Below are positions 35,431 to 45,031 of a DNA stretch of 64,000 bases, one piece after another. Numbering within the stretch: the stretch's first letter is position 1; every line of letters starts with the position of its first letter. The stretch lies in assembly GCA_028456385.1 (NCBI GenBank), contig JALNQF010000104.1:1-64000 (forward strand). Direction: 5' to 3'. The position numbers and the translations under genes are program-made. The notes beneath the pieces are model-generated. The model was not told the DNA's origin and did not search any database. It saw nothing but the letters and a program-made list of their open reading frames with translations. The DNA is from Ophiosphaerella korrae. Taxonomy: Eukaryota > Ascomycota > Dothideomycetes > Pleosporales > Phaeosphaeriaceae.

Positions 35431-35641
35431 CTTGAATCAATTAATTGCTGTTGAGTGAAGGAGAGACTGCAATATGATATGTCCCGTTTCCGCGACGAGC
35501 GTGATGGAGAGAGTAGCTGGCACTTTCCCCCGGTGCCAAGCAGGGGTCGGCAAAACTGCGGCCATTCCGCCGCGTCGCCGCCATGTCGAACTAAACTTCC
35601 TTGCCTGCACCATCACTCACCACGCGACTTCAGACCCAGCC
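35431..35641. promoter_or_regulatory. Divergent DPM2/CWC22 promoter region
   Basis: Only 211 bp separate the DPM2 ATG (minus) from the chosen CWC22 ATG (plus), so both promoters must overlap here. The CWC22 frame is open across most of it (from 35474), which is treated as leader sequence. Confidence 0.45.
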
Positions 35642-38149
35642 ATGATGGAGGTTGCATCTGCCGTCCGACTCCCGTCTCCCTCCCCGGAGCCCGAGATCCA
35701 GGAACAAGCGCGCAAACGCGACCGCTCGCCCTACGATGGCCCTTCTGCAGCTGGACCCTCGAAGCGCTCGCGGAGGGAGGATGCACATGACGATGAACCC
35801 CGGCGAGAAAACGACAAGGACGAGCGGCCGCGAAAGGATCGAGAGAATGGCCGACGACGCGATGAGCCTGGCCGCAAGCCTCAGACAGACGACCTCCCAG
35901 CAGACGACTCGCGCCTGAAGCTGTTCCAGAGTGCCTTTAGCGCGAGTCGCAAGCTGCCCGTCGATGACTCCAAGACACGCGCTGGAGGCGCCTATATCCC
36001 GCCTGCCCGCCTGCGCGAGATGCAGAAGCAGATCACGGACAAGAAGAGCGCAGAGTTCCAGCGCATGGCCTGGGAGGCGCTCAAGAAATCCATCCAGGGC
36101 CTGATCAACAAGACAAACACGGCAAACATCAAGATGATTGTTCCAGAGCTGTTCAGCGAGAATCTGATCCGCGGGCGTGGCCTGTTCTGCCGCGCCATCA
36201 TGAAGGCCCAAGCTGCCAGCTTACCCTTCACTCCAATCTATGGAGCCATGGTTGCTATCGTAAATACAAAACTGCCCCAAGTGGGCGATCTTCTGGTTCG
36301 ACGCTTGATCATACAGTTCAGGAAGAGCTTCAGGAGGAACGACAAAGCAGTATGCTTGTCAAGCACGATGTTCTTGTCGCATCTAGCCAACACGCAGGTG
36401 GTGCATGAAGTTTTGATCGCCGAGATCCTGCTTCTCCTACTCAACAAGCCTTCGGATGACTCGGTAGAAATCGCCGTTGGAATTATGAAAGAAGTCGGCG
36501 CTTTCCTCGACGAGATGAGCCCTGCCATCGCAAACGCCATTTTCGACCAAATGCGCAACATTCTCCACGAAGCCGACATTGACAAGCGGACGCAGTACAT
36601 GATCGAGGTGCTGTTTGAGGTACGGCGGACGAAGTACAAAGAGCACCCAACAATCAAGGAGGACCTCGACTTGGTAGAAGAGGAGGATCAGATCACGCAT
36701 AGGCACACGCTGGAGGATGACATAAAAGTTGAGGATGGATTGAACATTTTCAAGCTTGATGCAGAGTATGAGGAGCATGAGGCGGAATACCAGAAAATTA
36801 AGGCGGAAATCTTGGGCGAGGAAGAGGGAAGCGATGATGATGGCTACACAGATGCTTCATCTTCTGATGAAGAGGACGAGGAACAGAAGCAGCTGGATAT
36901 CAAGGACCAAACGAACGCCGACCTGGTCAACCTACGCCGAACCATCTATCTCACTATAAAGAGCAGCGGTGGTTTCGAGGAATGTTGTCACAAGCTCATG
37001 CGCATCAATCTGCCACAGGGTCTCGAGAACGAGCTCACGACAATGGTTGTCGAATGTGCCAGCCAAGAGCGCACATACGAGAAGTTCTACGGCATGATTG
37101 GCGAGCGCTTCTGCAAGCTCAATCGTATGTGGAGTGATCTCTTTGAAGACGGTTTCGCGCACTACTATGAGACTATTCATCGATTCGAGACCAACCGCCT
37201 CCGCATCATTGCTCAATTCTTTGCCCATTTACTCGCCTCAGATGCCATTGGCTGGCACGTTTTCATGACCATCAAGCTAAACGAAGAAGACACAACATCT
37301 AGTTCGCGTATCTTCATCAAAATCCTTTTCGAAGAGTTGCTAGCCTCCCTTGGCCAGAAGACTGTTGTTGAGCGTTTCAAGGACCCGATGCTACAAGAGA
37401 ATTTCAGTGGCATCTTCCCTACGGATGCAGACGACCAGTCCAAGACACGTTTCGCCATCAATTTCTTCACAGCCATCGGCATGGGCGTGCTGACAGAGAA
37501 CATGCGCGGTTGGCTCAAAAACAACGCACCGAAGCCAAAACCACTACCTGAGCCGGAAAGCGACTCTGACGACTCGAGAAGCGTGTCCAGCCACTCATCT
37601 TACACTTCCTCCAGCTACTCCCGCTCGCGATCGCCCGAACGACGCAGACGAGACTCACGATCAGAATCCAGGGGGCGCTCATACACTCGAAGTGCATCAC
37701 CTGCTCGCCGCGGCCGTTATCACAGTGCCTCGTTCGCATCTCGCTCCCGCTCCCGCTCTCACTCTCACTCACCTGCCCCTCGTAACCTCAGGTCAAAGCG
37801 GGACTATTCATCCAGCCGCTCACGGTCAAGGTCCCCACCACCTAAACGTCGCGGCCGTAGCCCTTCGGACTCGCTCTCCCGCTCTCCTCCGCCCAAGCGT
37901 AGGGCCCGTAGCCCGTCAGATTCTGTCTCTCGCTCTCCGCCTCCGCGTCGTAGACGGTACTCAAGCAGTCCGTCGCGCTCGCCATCGCCACTGCCAAGAC
38001 GTGGGAGAAGGGATTCCAGTACGCCACCACCAGCTAAAAAGGGAAAAGACAAGGAAGAGAGTAAAAGCCCGTCGCCAGAGAGACAGAGGCTGTATACTAG
38101 TTCACGTTCGAGGTCGAGGTCGCCCCCCAGACGGAGAAGAGACTCGTAA
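35642..38149 (+). CDS. CWC22: Pre-mRNA-splicing factor CWC22
   Basis: A single exon; with the ATG at 35642 (MMEVASAVRLPSPSPEPE) the product is 835 residues. The order is: charged N-terminus; GGAYIPPARLREMQ (about 118-131); MIF4G-type HEAT region about 138-340 (NTANIKMIVPELFSENLIRG, FTPIYGAMVAIVN); an acidic linker; an MA3 domain about 430-530 (NLRRTIYLTIKSSGGFEECC); a further helical part to about 625; and an RS-rich tail to the end. CWC22 sits in the spliceosome and binds eIF4A3 in the route to exon junction complex assembly; RS tails are known in metazoan and some fungal forms. The frame is open from 35474, but the upstream peptide is not conserved-looking, so the inner start was chosen. 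The stop TAA lies in a gtaagtatgc context that also reads as a splice donor. Confidence 0.93.
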   Translation: MMEVASAVRLPSPSPEPEIQEQARKRDRSPYDGPSAAGPSKRSRREDAHDDEPRRENDKDERPRKDRENGRRRDEPGRKPQTDDLPADDSRLKLFQSAFSASRKLPVDDSKTRAGGAYIPPARLREMQKQITDKKSAEFQRMAWEALKKSIQGLINKTNTANIKMIVPELFSENLIRGRGLFCRAIMKAQAASLPFTPIYGAMVAIVNTKLPQVGDLLVRRLIIQFRKSFRRNDKAVCLSSTMFLSHLANTQVVHEVLIAEILLLLLNKPSDDSVEIAVGIMKEVGAFLDEMSPAIANAIFDQMRNILHEADIDKRTQYMIEVLFEVRRTKYKEHPTIKEDLDLVEEEDQITHRHTLEDDIKVEDGLNIFKLDAEYEEHEAEYQKIKAEILGEEEGSDDDGYTDASSSDEEDEEQKQLDIKDQTNADLVNLRRTIYLTIKSSGGFEECCHKLMRINLPQGLENELTTMVVECASQERTYEKFYGMIGERFCKLNRMWSDLFEDGFAHYYETIHRFETNRLRIIAQFFAHLLASDAIGWHVFMTIKLNEEDTTSSSRIFIKILFEELLASLGQKTVVERFKDPMLQENFSGIFPTDADDQSKTRFAINFFTAIGMGVLTENMRGWLKNNAPKPKPLPEPESDSDDSRSVSSHSSYTSSSYSRSRSPERRRRDSRSESRGRSYTRSASPARRGRYHSASFASRSRSRSHSHSPAPRNLRSKRDYSSSRSRSRSPPPKRRGRSPSDSLSRSPPPKRRARSPSDSVSRSPPPRRRRYSSSPSRSPSPLPRRGRRDSSTPPPAKKGKDKEESKSPSPERQRLYTSSRSRSRSPPRRRRDS

Positions 38150-38381
38150 GTATGCATCTTGGCAGGAAGTTCACGCAAGTTGTCAGCGGTCATTCATGGT
38201 TGGGGGGTAGCATTGTATAGGTAGCATCATAGTCGAAAATTGAGCAAATCTCGTACGTCAAATTGCACATTGTGTTCAAGTGAAAGTCATGGAAATTGAT
38301 TCATGGTATGGCGCTACCCAAAGTGATCAAGACCAAAACACTTATCAAACTGAAGCTCTGTAACTCGAGGGTATCGTCAGC
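38150..38381. other. Convergent 3' intergenic region
   Basis: Short spacer between CWC22 (plus) and the gene ending at 38382 (minus). It must contain both polyadenylation regions. No other signal. Confidence 0.4.
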
Positions 38382-39863
38382 TCAAGGCTCATGTTGCGCG
38401 CTGGCTAGCTTTCGAAACATGTGCATGTTCATGTTCATAGTATAGACAAAGAATATGGTGTCGAGCGCGTTGTCCAATTCATCCATGCTGAGAGATTCCT
38501 TGGTGAGTGGCGCAACTAGCGAATAATTAGTCTTCAGTTTGCTGGGTTTTGGTAGTAGTTTAGCCCCGAGTTCGGACACACCAGCTTCTCTGTGGTTACA
38601 ACCGGGATTAGCAAACATGCCCATCCAATTTGGCCATTGAATAATGCAGTGAGAGAATGCATTGTTGGTTATCTCGCTGCCTTGCCTGCGGAGATCTTTG
38701 GGGGGTTTCGGTGCTCGCAAACCGCCGTCGATGCAATTCTCACCTGCAGTGAGGAGAATGATGCGGGATAGCTCTTTCTCAAAGGGGAGGTGGTCGATGA
38801 CAAAGCCGTCGAGCTTGAGACACCTGTGGGGAAGGGGTTAGTAGGTACCTCTAGGAAGGTGGTGTTTTTTCCTAGGGATCAGGTTAGTACCATAGGGGAA
38901 GTGGTGTCGTTTCCTCCAGTCCTGAGGCAATCCGAGCTTTGCGAATGCAGTATCCATCTAGATATTCGCCGGTACCCTTGGCCCAGTGTAAGACACCATT
39001 TCCGTCCAGCCCTTTATAGTCAGCCTCCTCTGACTCTTCAATGGGAACATTGAATCCAGTCACGTTGTTTGCTTCCAGCCAGTCGCGCTGCTCGGGGCGT
39101 GCCATGGGCTTCACCGCCATCTGGATATCTAGCACGCCCACGCCGACATCGGAGGAGTTGCGGAATATGGTCTCCCACACGACGGACTGCATTGAATCGT
39201 GTACACGGAACAAACGCAGCTCGTTGAGCTTGGTTTGTAGCTGCAAAGGCGCCATTTGGCCCGGCGTGATGTACGACTTATGAGGGACATCACCATAGTG
39301 CTCAATGCGGACAGGCTCTCCAAGATCTAGGATGATCTTTGTGAGCTCGCGAGGAAGCACTTCCCACATGGTTGCGGTGAAGGGGAGTTGCGACACCCAA
39401 CTAGCCTTGGTGAGTGCAATTCTAAATTTGTCTCAGAGCCAGAGAGGCATCACTTACGTCAGTTCTTGTAGATTTTTCATCTTCTCTACAAGGCCCTTGA
39501 TGCTCTCGACAGCTTCGGCCCATGCTGGGTTGCTATCGGTAACCTTTTGTTGGTCCTATCGAGGTGAGCTTGTAGCGATGACAAGTGAAAATTCATTACT
39601 TCATCCACCCCACTCTGCGCGTCAAATTCGGCTGCATTGTTGGAGCTAGGCAGGTTCCAGTCGCCTATGATATACAACTTGGTTGCCTCGATCGCCTGTG
39701 ACGGACTGTGCTGCTTAACTTGTTCTAGAACGAGGCCGAGAGAGGCCACGGAGTGACCTTTCTCATCGCGGCCAACGTCAATGACCAAACAGTCATTTTC
39801 ACGGTCCCTGAGGAGCGCTGCCTCAAGGTTGTACGGCTGAAGAATGGACTTGACTTCGATCAT
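38382..39863 (-). CDS. Conserved fungal protein of unknown function
   Basis: Four exons: 39863-39600, 39555-39458, 39400-38891 and 38823-38382, with introns of 44-67 bp and consistent phases; 437 residues. The N-terminus is MIEVKSILQPYNLEAALLRD, then DCLVIDVGRDEKGHSVASLG and LYIIGDWNLPSSNNAAEFD. The middle has LTKIILDLGEPVR and LNELRLFRVHDSMQSVVWE, reminiscent of leucine-rich-like or F-box-associated repeats; next come KARIASGLEETTPLPLW and GLRAPKPPKDLR. The last part contains HCIIQWPNWMGMF. The pattern is one I associate with an expanded ascomycete family without known function. No signal peptide or membrane segment is visible. Alternative in-frame ends at 38884 would result from skipping the last splice. 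Confidence 0.72.
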
Positions 39864-40783
39864 GGTGCTACCTGTGTTACAGATGAGCCACTGTAGGTGG
39901 TAACTTGTAAACAAGTCAATAGTTGTCTCACCAGATAGAGCAAATTTGGCAAAGTTTTTTCTTGGCGCAAATAGTTTAATTGATACCTAAAAGGAAATTG
40001 GCCTACACTGCAAAACAACAAACATGACGTAGTAATTGTAACATTCACTTCAGATTGGTAGTGCGCAAGTTCTTGGTACAACGACAAGGTAACATCAGAA
40101 AAGTAGTAGATTATTGCTTGCATTTCGATAGAGCTAAGTATTTGATGAGAGTTTTTTTTATCTTTAGGGATACTAGATCTCGTGAGCTGGATGTGCAACA
40201 AGATATTGGTATAGGGGAACCATCTAGCCGCGTCCACGAGCGCACCTCTTTCTATAACTTCCATAAAAATCAACTATGCCAGAATCGATCCAATTTTATT
40301 GAAGACCCTATGTGAATTAGTTGAATTTGTGCTATAGTCAGACAACGCGCAATAAGCTTGCGTAAGTGATAGCAATATGTAGCCTAGTTTACATTCAAAA
40401 TATCAAAGTACACAAAGGAAATTCAAACGTAGTTAAGGTCCTTTAGTATAATTTTTGAACTCCTTATACGATCCTACCATTTGCTTTGTATTCTCCAGGA
40501 TGCGGTAGACTTGAAGTAGGGGTGGCTAGCGTGCGCCGATATTCGGCCCAAGGTCTATGACCCTCTACGTCGATTACGCCCCGACAGCGTCCTTCGAACA
40601 ACACACACACATGTAAGAATTGACACCCGTTTTATCCTTTAAAATCAATACATAAAATCGCGCATGCCATTATTATAACGATAGCAATAATCTGAGTGCC
40701 CACCATATTGAGCTTATTTTACTCAGCCAACTATTTACAATAAATTCCAGCCTCTTTTTCGATCAGATTGTCCTACATTCCAC
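39864..40783. other. AT-rich intergenic region
   Basis: Divergent spacer between the unknown gene (minus) and the methyltransferase (plus). It is AT-rich; an ORF on the minus strand (40273-39860) overlaps the start of the neighbour and has no motif. Confidence 0.4.
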
Positions 40784-41608
40784 ATGGCGGCGCCTTACCT
40801 GCATGGCCATCATCCTTCAGTTCTCCGTTCCCATAGCTGGCGAACTGTGGAGAACTCTTGTCCACACCTTCTACCATATCTCAATAACCCCTCGCTCTTG
40901 ATCCTTGACGTCGGTTGCGGTCCTGGGACGATAACTGTTGACCTAGCTTCCCGTGTACCTCAAGGCTTCATTTATGCCATCGATCCGTCTGCTCAAGTAA
41001 TCGAAAAGGCAAGAGCGCATGCAAAAGAAAAGGGCGTCACAAATGTGCGCTTCGAAGTGGGAGACATATTTGACTGGAAGTCACTCAACGGCGTAGATGA
41101 GGCAAGTTTTGATGTCGTGCATGCGCACCAAGTCTTGCAACATCTCTCAAACCCGCTAGGGGCTATGAAGGAAATGAAACGACTTGTCAAATCAGGTGGT
41201 GTGCTAGCGGTTCGAGACTGCAACTACCAGGCTATGGACTGGTATCCTGAGAATAAAGGCATGGAAAGATGGAAGCAACTGTATATAAAAGTTGCCGAAG
41301 GGCTAGGCGCTTTTCCAAACATGGGAAAGATGCTACATGCAGTAGCAATGCAGGCAGGATTTCCAAGGGAAGATATAGATGCTAGTATTGGGACCTGGAC
41401 GTTCAGCACTCCAGAAGAACGAGCGTTCTGGTGTGGACTATGGGCGGATCGAACGGTTCAAAGCGACTACAAACAAAGGGCTCTCGATAGTGGACTGGCC
41501 AACGTAGATGACCTCGAAGAGATAGCTGCAGCTTTCAGAGAAATGGAGAAGAAAGAAGATGGATGGTTTGCAGTGATCAATGGTCAGATCATCTGCCACG
41601 TTCGGTAG
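40784..41608 (+). CDS. SAM-dependent methyltransferase, UbiE-like
   Basis: Single-exon ORF of 274 residues. Motif I, LDVGCGPG, is at residues 41-48; the acidic loop after strand 2 is IYAIDPS; motif II-III is SFDVVHAHQVLQHLSNPLGA; and the later segment MKRLVKSGGVLAVRD completes a class I Rossmann fold. The C-terminal part (TWTFSTPEERAFWCGLW) matches fungal stand-alone methyltransferases of this kind. The substrate is unknown; the ubiquinone C-methyltransferase name reflects domain similarity only. The start gives MAAPYLHGHHPSVLRSH, with the common family sequence SHSWRTVENSCPHLLP. Transcribed in the same direction as the small gene at 41965. Confidence 0.9.
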   Translation: MAAPYLHGHHPSVLRSHSWRTVENSCPHLLPYLNNPSLLILDVGCGPGTITVDLASRVPQGFIYAIDPSAQVIEKARAHAKEKGVTNVRFEVGDIFDWKSLNGVDEASFDVVHAHQVLQHLSNPLGAMKEMKRLVKSGGVLAVRDCNYQAMDWYPENKGMERWKQLYIKVAEGLGAFPNMGKMLHAVAMQAGFPREDIDASIGTWTFSTPEERAFWCGLWADRTVQSDYKQRALDSGLANVDDLEEIAAAFREMEKKEDGWFAVINGQIICHVR

Positions 41609-41964
41609 GGCGTTGTATGAGCTCCTCCAAGACTTCATTAGGTACGCTTTTACTATTCATATTATGATACAGCAGCCACATCAATCACCCCTCATCCCCA
41701 CTCGCGCTTGCGTACCACACCTATCCCACTTTCTATTGAAACTGCCCAATAGTGAGGCCCAGCCCAGGTACCGTGGGACTGTCATCTGACCCTACGTGCA
41801 TTAGTTGCCTAGCTTTCCTTGCAGCTACCTGACCTCGCAAGCTCCATATCAACCCCGCCTACCCCTCCAACGCTCAACTATCAGCAAAACTATCCAATCC
41901 ACAACACTTCAATACCAACACACCCTACAACCAGACCAAAATCCAGCGAAAGCCACCAGACGAA

Positions 41965-42134
41965 ATGCAGGCCACTACTGTCCTCGTTAACAATCACGAC
42001 TCGTGCCCCAAATGCGGCGCTGCCAGCTCTGGTGACTCGAAGACTTGCTCATCGTGTGGCAGTGTAAGCCTTATCTTCCAAATTGTTATTGAACTTATGA
42101 GCTGATAATTTGAAAACAGATCTGCCCAGTATAA
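41965..42134 (+). CDS. 37-residue Cys-rich CxxC microprotein
   Basis: Exons 41965-42063 and 42120-42134 join over a 56-bp GTAAGC...AACAG intron (phase 0). The product starts MQATTVLVNNHD, then has CPKCG and CSSCG pairs and ends ICPV. Two CxxC pairs plus a fifth Cys suggest a small zinc-ribbon or metal-binding protein. I recall similar tiny proteins in other ascomycetes but no function. Support comes from the clean intron, the compact 5' leader (ccagacgaa before ATG) and the paired cysteines. It is too short to show up in long-ORF searches. Confidence 0.65.
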
Positions 42135-42728
42135 ACCCCACATGGCGGCATTTTACATAAAACAACGTAGTTAGCGGTGTTGAGTACTCAGAATGTGGGG
42201 AAATCGCATGCTTGTGAGACTTGAAATCTGGGCCTGATTTGAGGAGTCACATAGATACTGAATTAGATAGGTAATCTAATATACGCCTATTCTTTAGATA
42301 TATATCTACGTGGTAGCTTCCAAAACTCGCGTTGTCGCGCGTATTTTCGGCAACAGATTGCCTGTTTTCTGTCCTCAAATCTCCGGACGCCTTGGAATGA
42401 CAACAGTTATACCATTTGGTGAACCTCCTACCTCAAAATCGATGTTTCTCAAGCGCAAATATGTCAGCGTGATTAATGCAAAAACTACAATCACGGTCAA
42501 GAACATGAACACGACGGTCGTTTCGCTCTGCGTGCAACGAGTATTCAAATGCTTGTGCCGATCACTTTGGATCGTTGTTGAAGCAGCCCCAAGTACCCTG
42601 AAGTTTCCCACACCCGCCATTCAAGATGTCTATATAGCCCAAAGAGCCCGTGTATGGGTAGTACCCCGACCCGATCCTATTCTTCAGACTCTTATCGCCA
42701 CAATCTTTTCCTTCCAGTTTAATTGTTA

Positions 42729-42753
42729 ACGTGGTTTACAAGCGAGCGCCGCA
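42729..42753 (+). repeat. 5' terminal inverted repeat of pogo element
   Basis: 25-bp repeat, perfect inverse of 45007-45031. Immediately preceded by TA. Confidence 0.92.
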
Positions 42754-42770
42754 TCTCATCTTAACACGTA

Positions 42771-44910
42771 ATGGCTTCACACCCAACGCGTCAATTGCCT
42801 TCAAACGATGCAGATGTCCAGCTTGCTATCTCATCTATTAAATCAAACCAAATCCAAAGCGGTCGGCGCGCTGCTATAGTCTTCAACGTAGCCGAGAGAA
42901 CTCTCCGCCGCTGACGCGATGGTATACCTGCGCGACGCGATTGCCAGCCCAACTCAAGGAAGCTCAGCCAGCTAGAGGAGGAGGTAATATTCGATTATAT
43001 TCTTAATCTAGATTCTCGTGGTTTTGCCCCAACTCTGGCTGCTGTGCGTGAGATGGCTGATAAGCTACTCACTCAGCGTGGAGGCAGCCCTGTCGGCATC
43101 CACTGGGCGCGCAACTTTGTCAAGCGTACGGACAGTCTTACGACGCGTTTCAATCACCTATACGATAGGCAGCGAGCCTTATGTGAAGACCCAGCTACTA
43201 TAAGTAGCTGGTTTGAGATCGTGCAGCATACAAGAGCTACGTATAGGTGCCAGATGAGTTGCACGATCAGATGCCCGATGCGCGATTAGATGCGCGATTA
43301 GATGCGCGATCACATGTGCGATCGCCAAGTCGCCAACCCCGCCGCAGCTGAAAGGATCGCGGCCTCGACCTTCACGAACAAAGAATCTCACATGCAAGGA
43401 GATGGACTATGTCAGCACGACTGATACAACAAAGAAACCAGCACCTCAACAGAAGGGATGTTGAGGATCCGGCTCGCCGCCGTCTCGAGAGACCCAGCCG
43501 AGACCGCCACATCGCAGATACATAGATAGAGCGCAGGGCCAGAGATAGACAGGAGAATCAATCAACTCTTTACTCACTGAGTTCATACCCAGTACTTTCA
43601 AGTCATAGGTGACCAACTGAAAAAGGGCTTTTCTGAAAGCCTCAGTATCCCTCTCCAACAAGGCCCTCACATGGCCGTTACGAAAAAGCCTTTTTATCAA
43701 CCTACTATAACCCCTTCAAAATCTGACAATAGGATAGCTAATAAGGACGTCTACAACTTCGACGAGGCTAGCTTTATAATAGGTAAGATTACAACTTAGC
43801 TCGTTGTAATAGGGCTAGAGAGGAGAGGTAGGCTAAAGGCTATCTAGCCTGGCAATCGTAAGTAGGTAACGGCAATCGCTGCAATCAATGCTGCTAGCTA
43901 GGTAGTCCTACTGTTCCTTATCTTCGCCAGCAGGTACTACCTCTCTGCCTAGTACGAGGAAGACTATATCCTACGAGACTAGGCTATCAGAATTAGCGAC
44001 AATGGCTAGACAACAGATAAGCTAGCTATTAACTAGCTTAAGCACTTCAAGTATACAAAGAGCTGAGTAGTTAGTGCGCGCCAGCTACTTATACTTGATG
44101 GTCACGGGAGCCACCACTCTCTTAAGTTCAACGAGATCTACAAGGAGAACAACATCTATACGCTCTGCACGCCAGCTCACTTATCTTACTTACTTTAGCC
44201 TCTTGATGTTAGCTACTTCTCTCTATTAAAGAAGGCGTACAGCTGTTAGGTTAAGAGCCTAATCCAGAACTATATCAACCACATTACCAAACTTGAATTC
44301 CTACTAGCCTTCTACGCAGCCTTTAACTAGGCCTTTACAAGAATTAATATTTACTTAGCTTTTTAAGCTACTAGCCTTGTTCTACTTTAGCTAGAAGTAG
44401 TTATCTTAAGACTTAATATCTAGCTCCGTACGCCTACTCTAGCTACTCTAGCTCTACTAGAGGCTCCCTAGGTAGCTTGCACGCTAAGTAACGCACGTGA
44501 GCTAGAGGCTTAGTCAACGCTTACACATGAGCGCGTACGCCGGCACAAGAGCTCGTCGCTAGTATTAATTATTAACGCAATTAATCAACTTAAAAAGCGA
44601 GCTTATAGAATAATGCTAGAAACTAAGTTAATGCGCGATTAGATCTCTAGTCTTGAAAGAGCTAATAAGGCAGCCAGCAAGCGTAAATTACAAAAAAAAG
44701 AAGCGAATTTAGAAGAAAGGAGTCTTAACAAAGGGACAAGGAGAGGATATACTTGCTCAACTAGAGGCTAATTACCAGATTAATCGTGAACAGTGCGAGA
44801 GTAGGCGGCGTTCAGGCTCGAGTCGCCAGGCTCGCGCACGCTGTAAGAGGTGCAGAGAGACTGGACACAACTCGCGTACATGTAAGAAAGATAGAGAAGC
44901 TACTGCTTAA
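42771..44910 (+). pseudogene. Pogo-type transposase pseudogene
   Basis: The frame starts ATG at 42771 (MASHPTRQLPSNDADVQLA), then a psq/HTH part, a CENP-B-like part (LEEEVIFDYILNLDSRGF and GIHWARNFVKRTDSLTTRF), the DDE start DVYNFDEASFIIG (43750), the second Asp in LLILDGHGSHHSLKFNE, and PAHLSYLL-PLDVSYFSLLKKAY. The expected third acidic residue region lies downstream of 44200. A Cys/His-rich zinc-knuckle-like end (RCKRCRETGHNSRTCKK) occurs near 44830-44890. Many TAG/TGA stops interrupt it, and a solo LTR separates YR and IANKD. Only the fold family is certain. Confidence 0.88.
43248..43728. mobile_element. Solo LTR inserted in the pogo element
   Basis: The 481-bp insert begins TGCCAGAT and ends ATCTGACA, so it has TG...CA ends and imperfect inverted termini. 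The 5 bp ATAGG occurs directly before it (43243-43247) and directly after it (43729-43733). Removing the insert and one ATAGG restores the transposase frame (...TYR-IANKDVYNF). It holds a short gatgcgcgatta array at 43275-43320. Its composition is not TA-rich, unlike the host element. The matching internal retrotransposon is absent, as expected after LTR recombination. An 84-residue minus ORF within it has no support. Confidence 0.88.
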
Positions 44911-44982
44911 TTTATTATATAAATATATACTCTCTACTCTACTGCGTTGCTGAGTTGTATGCTTGAAGAGGTGCGCAAAGTT

Positions 44983-45031
44983 GATGAGGTGCGGCGCTCG
45001 CTTGTATGCGGCGCTCGCTTGTAAACCACGT
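44983..45031 (-). repeat. 3' terminal inverted repeat with extra subterminal copy
   Basis: The outer 25 bp (45007-45031) mirror the 5' end. Directly inside, gcggcgctcgcttgtat appears again (44990-45006), so part of the terminal repeat is duplicated in tandem at this end only. Confidence 0.88.

Larger units (their letters stand above)
42729..45031 (+). mobile_element. Pogo/Fot1-family DNA transposon, RIP-degraded
   Basis: Ends are inverted: acgtggtttacaagcgagcg at 42729 onward matches the complement of the sequence ending at 45031 over 25 bp. TA lies on each outer flank (42727-42728, 45032-45033), the Tc1/mariner/pogo target. Total span 2303 bp, including a 481-bp solo LTR and one 5-bp duplication. 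The internal gene encodes a transposase of the fungal pogo type. Composition of the body is TA-rich with many CAG-to-TAG type stops, as expected from RIP. It cannot move by itself. Confidence 0.93.

Noticed and set aside
35474..35641. Upstream in-frame start for CWC22
   Set aside because: The extra 56 residues look like translated leader, and the inner ATGATGGAG start fits the family better.
35630..36211. 193-residue minus-strand ORF inside CWC22
   Set aside because: Shadow of the conserved CWC22 coding strand.
42310..42729. 139-residue plus-strand ORF before the pogo element
   Set aside because: Antisense to the recognisable 3' half of the split MARVEL gene.
43446..43700. 84-residue minus ORF within the solo LTR
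   Set aside because: Lies wholly inside an LTR with clear ends and target duplication; no family signal.
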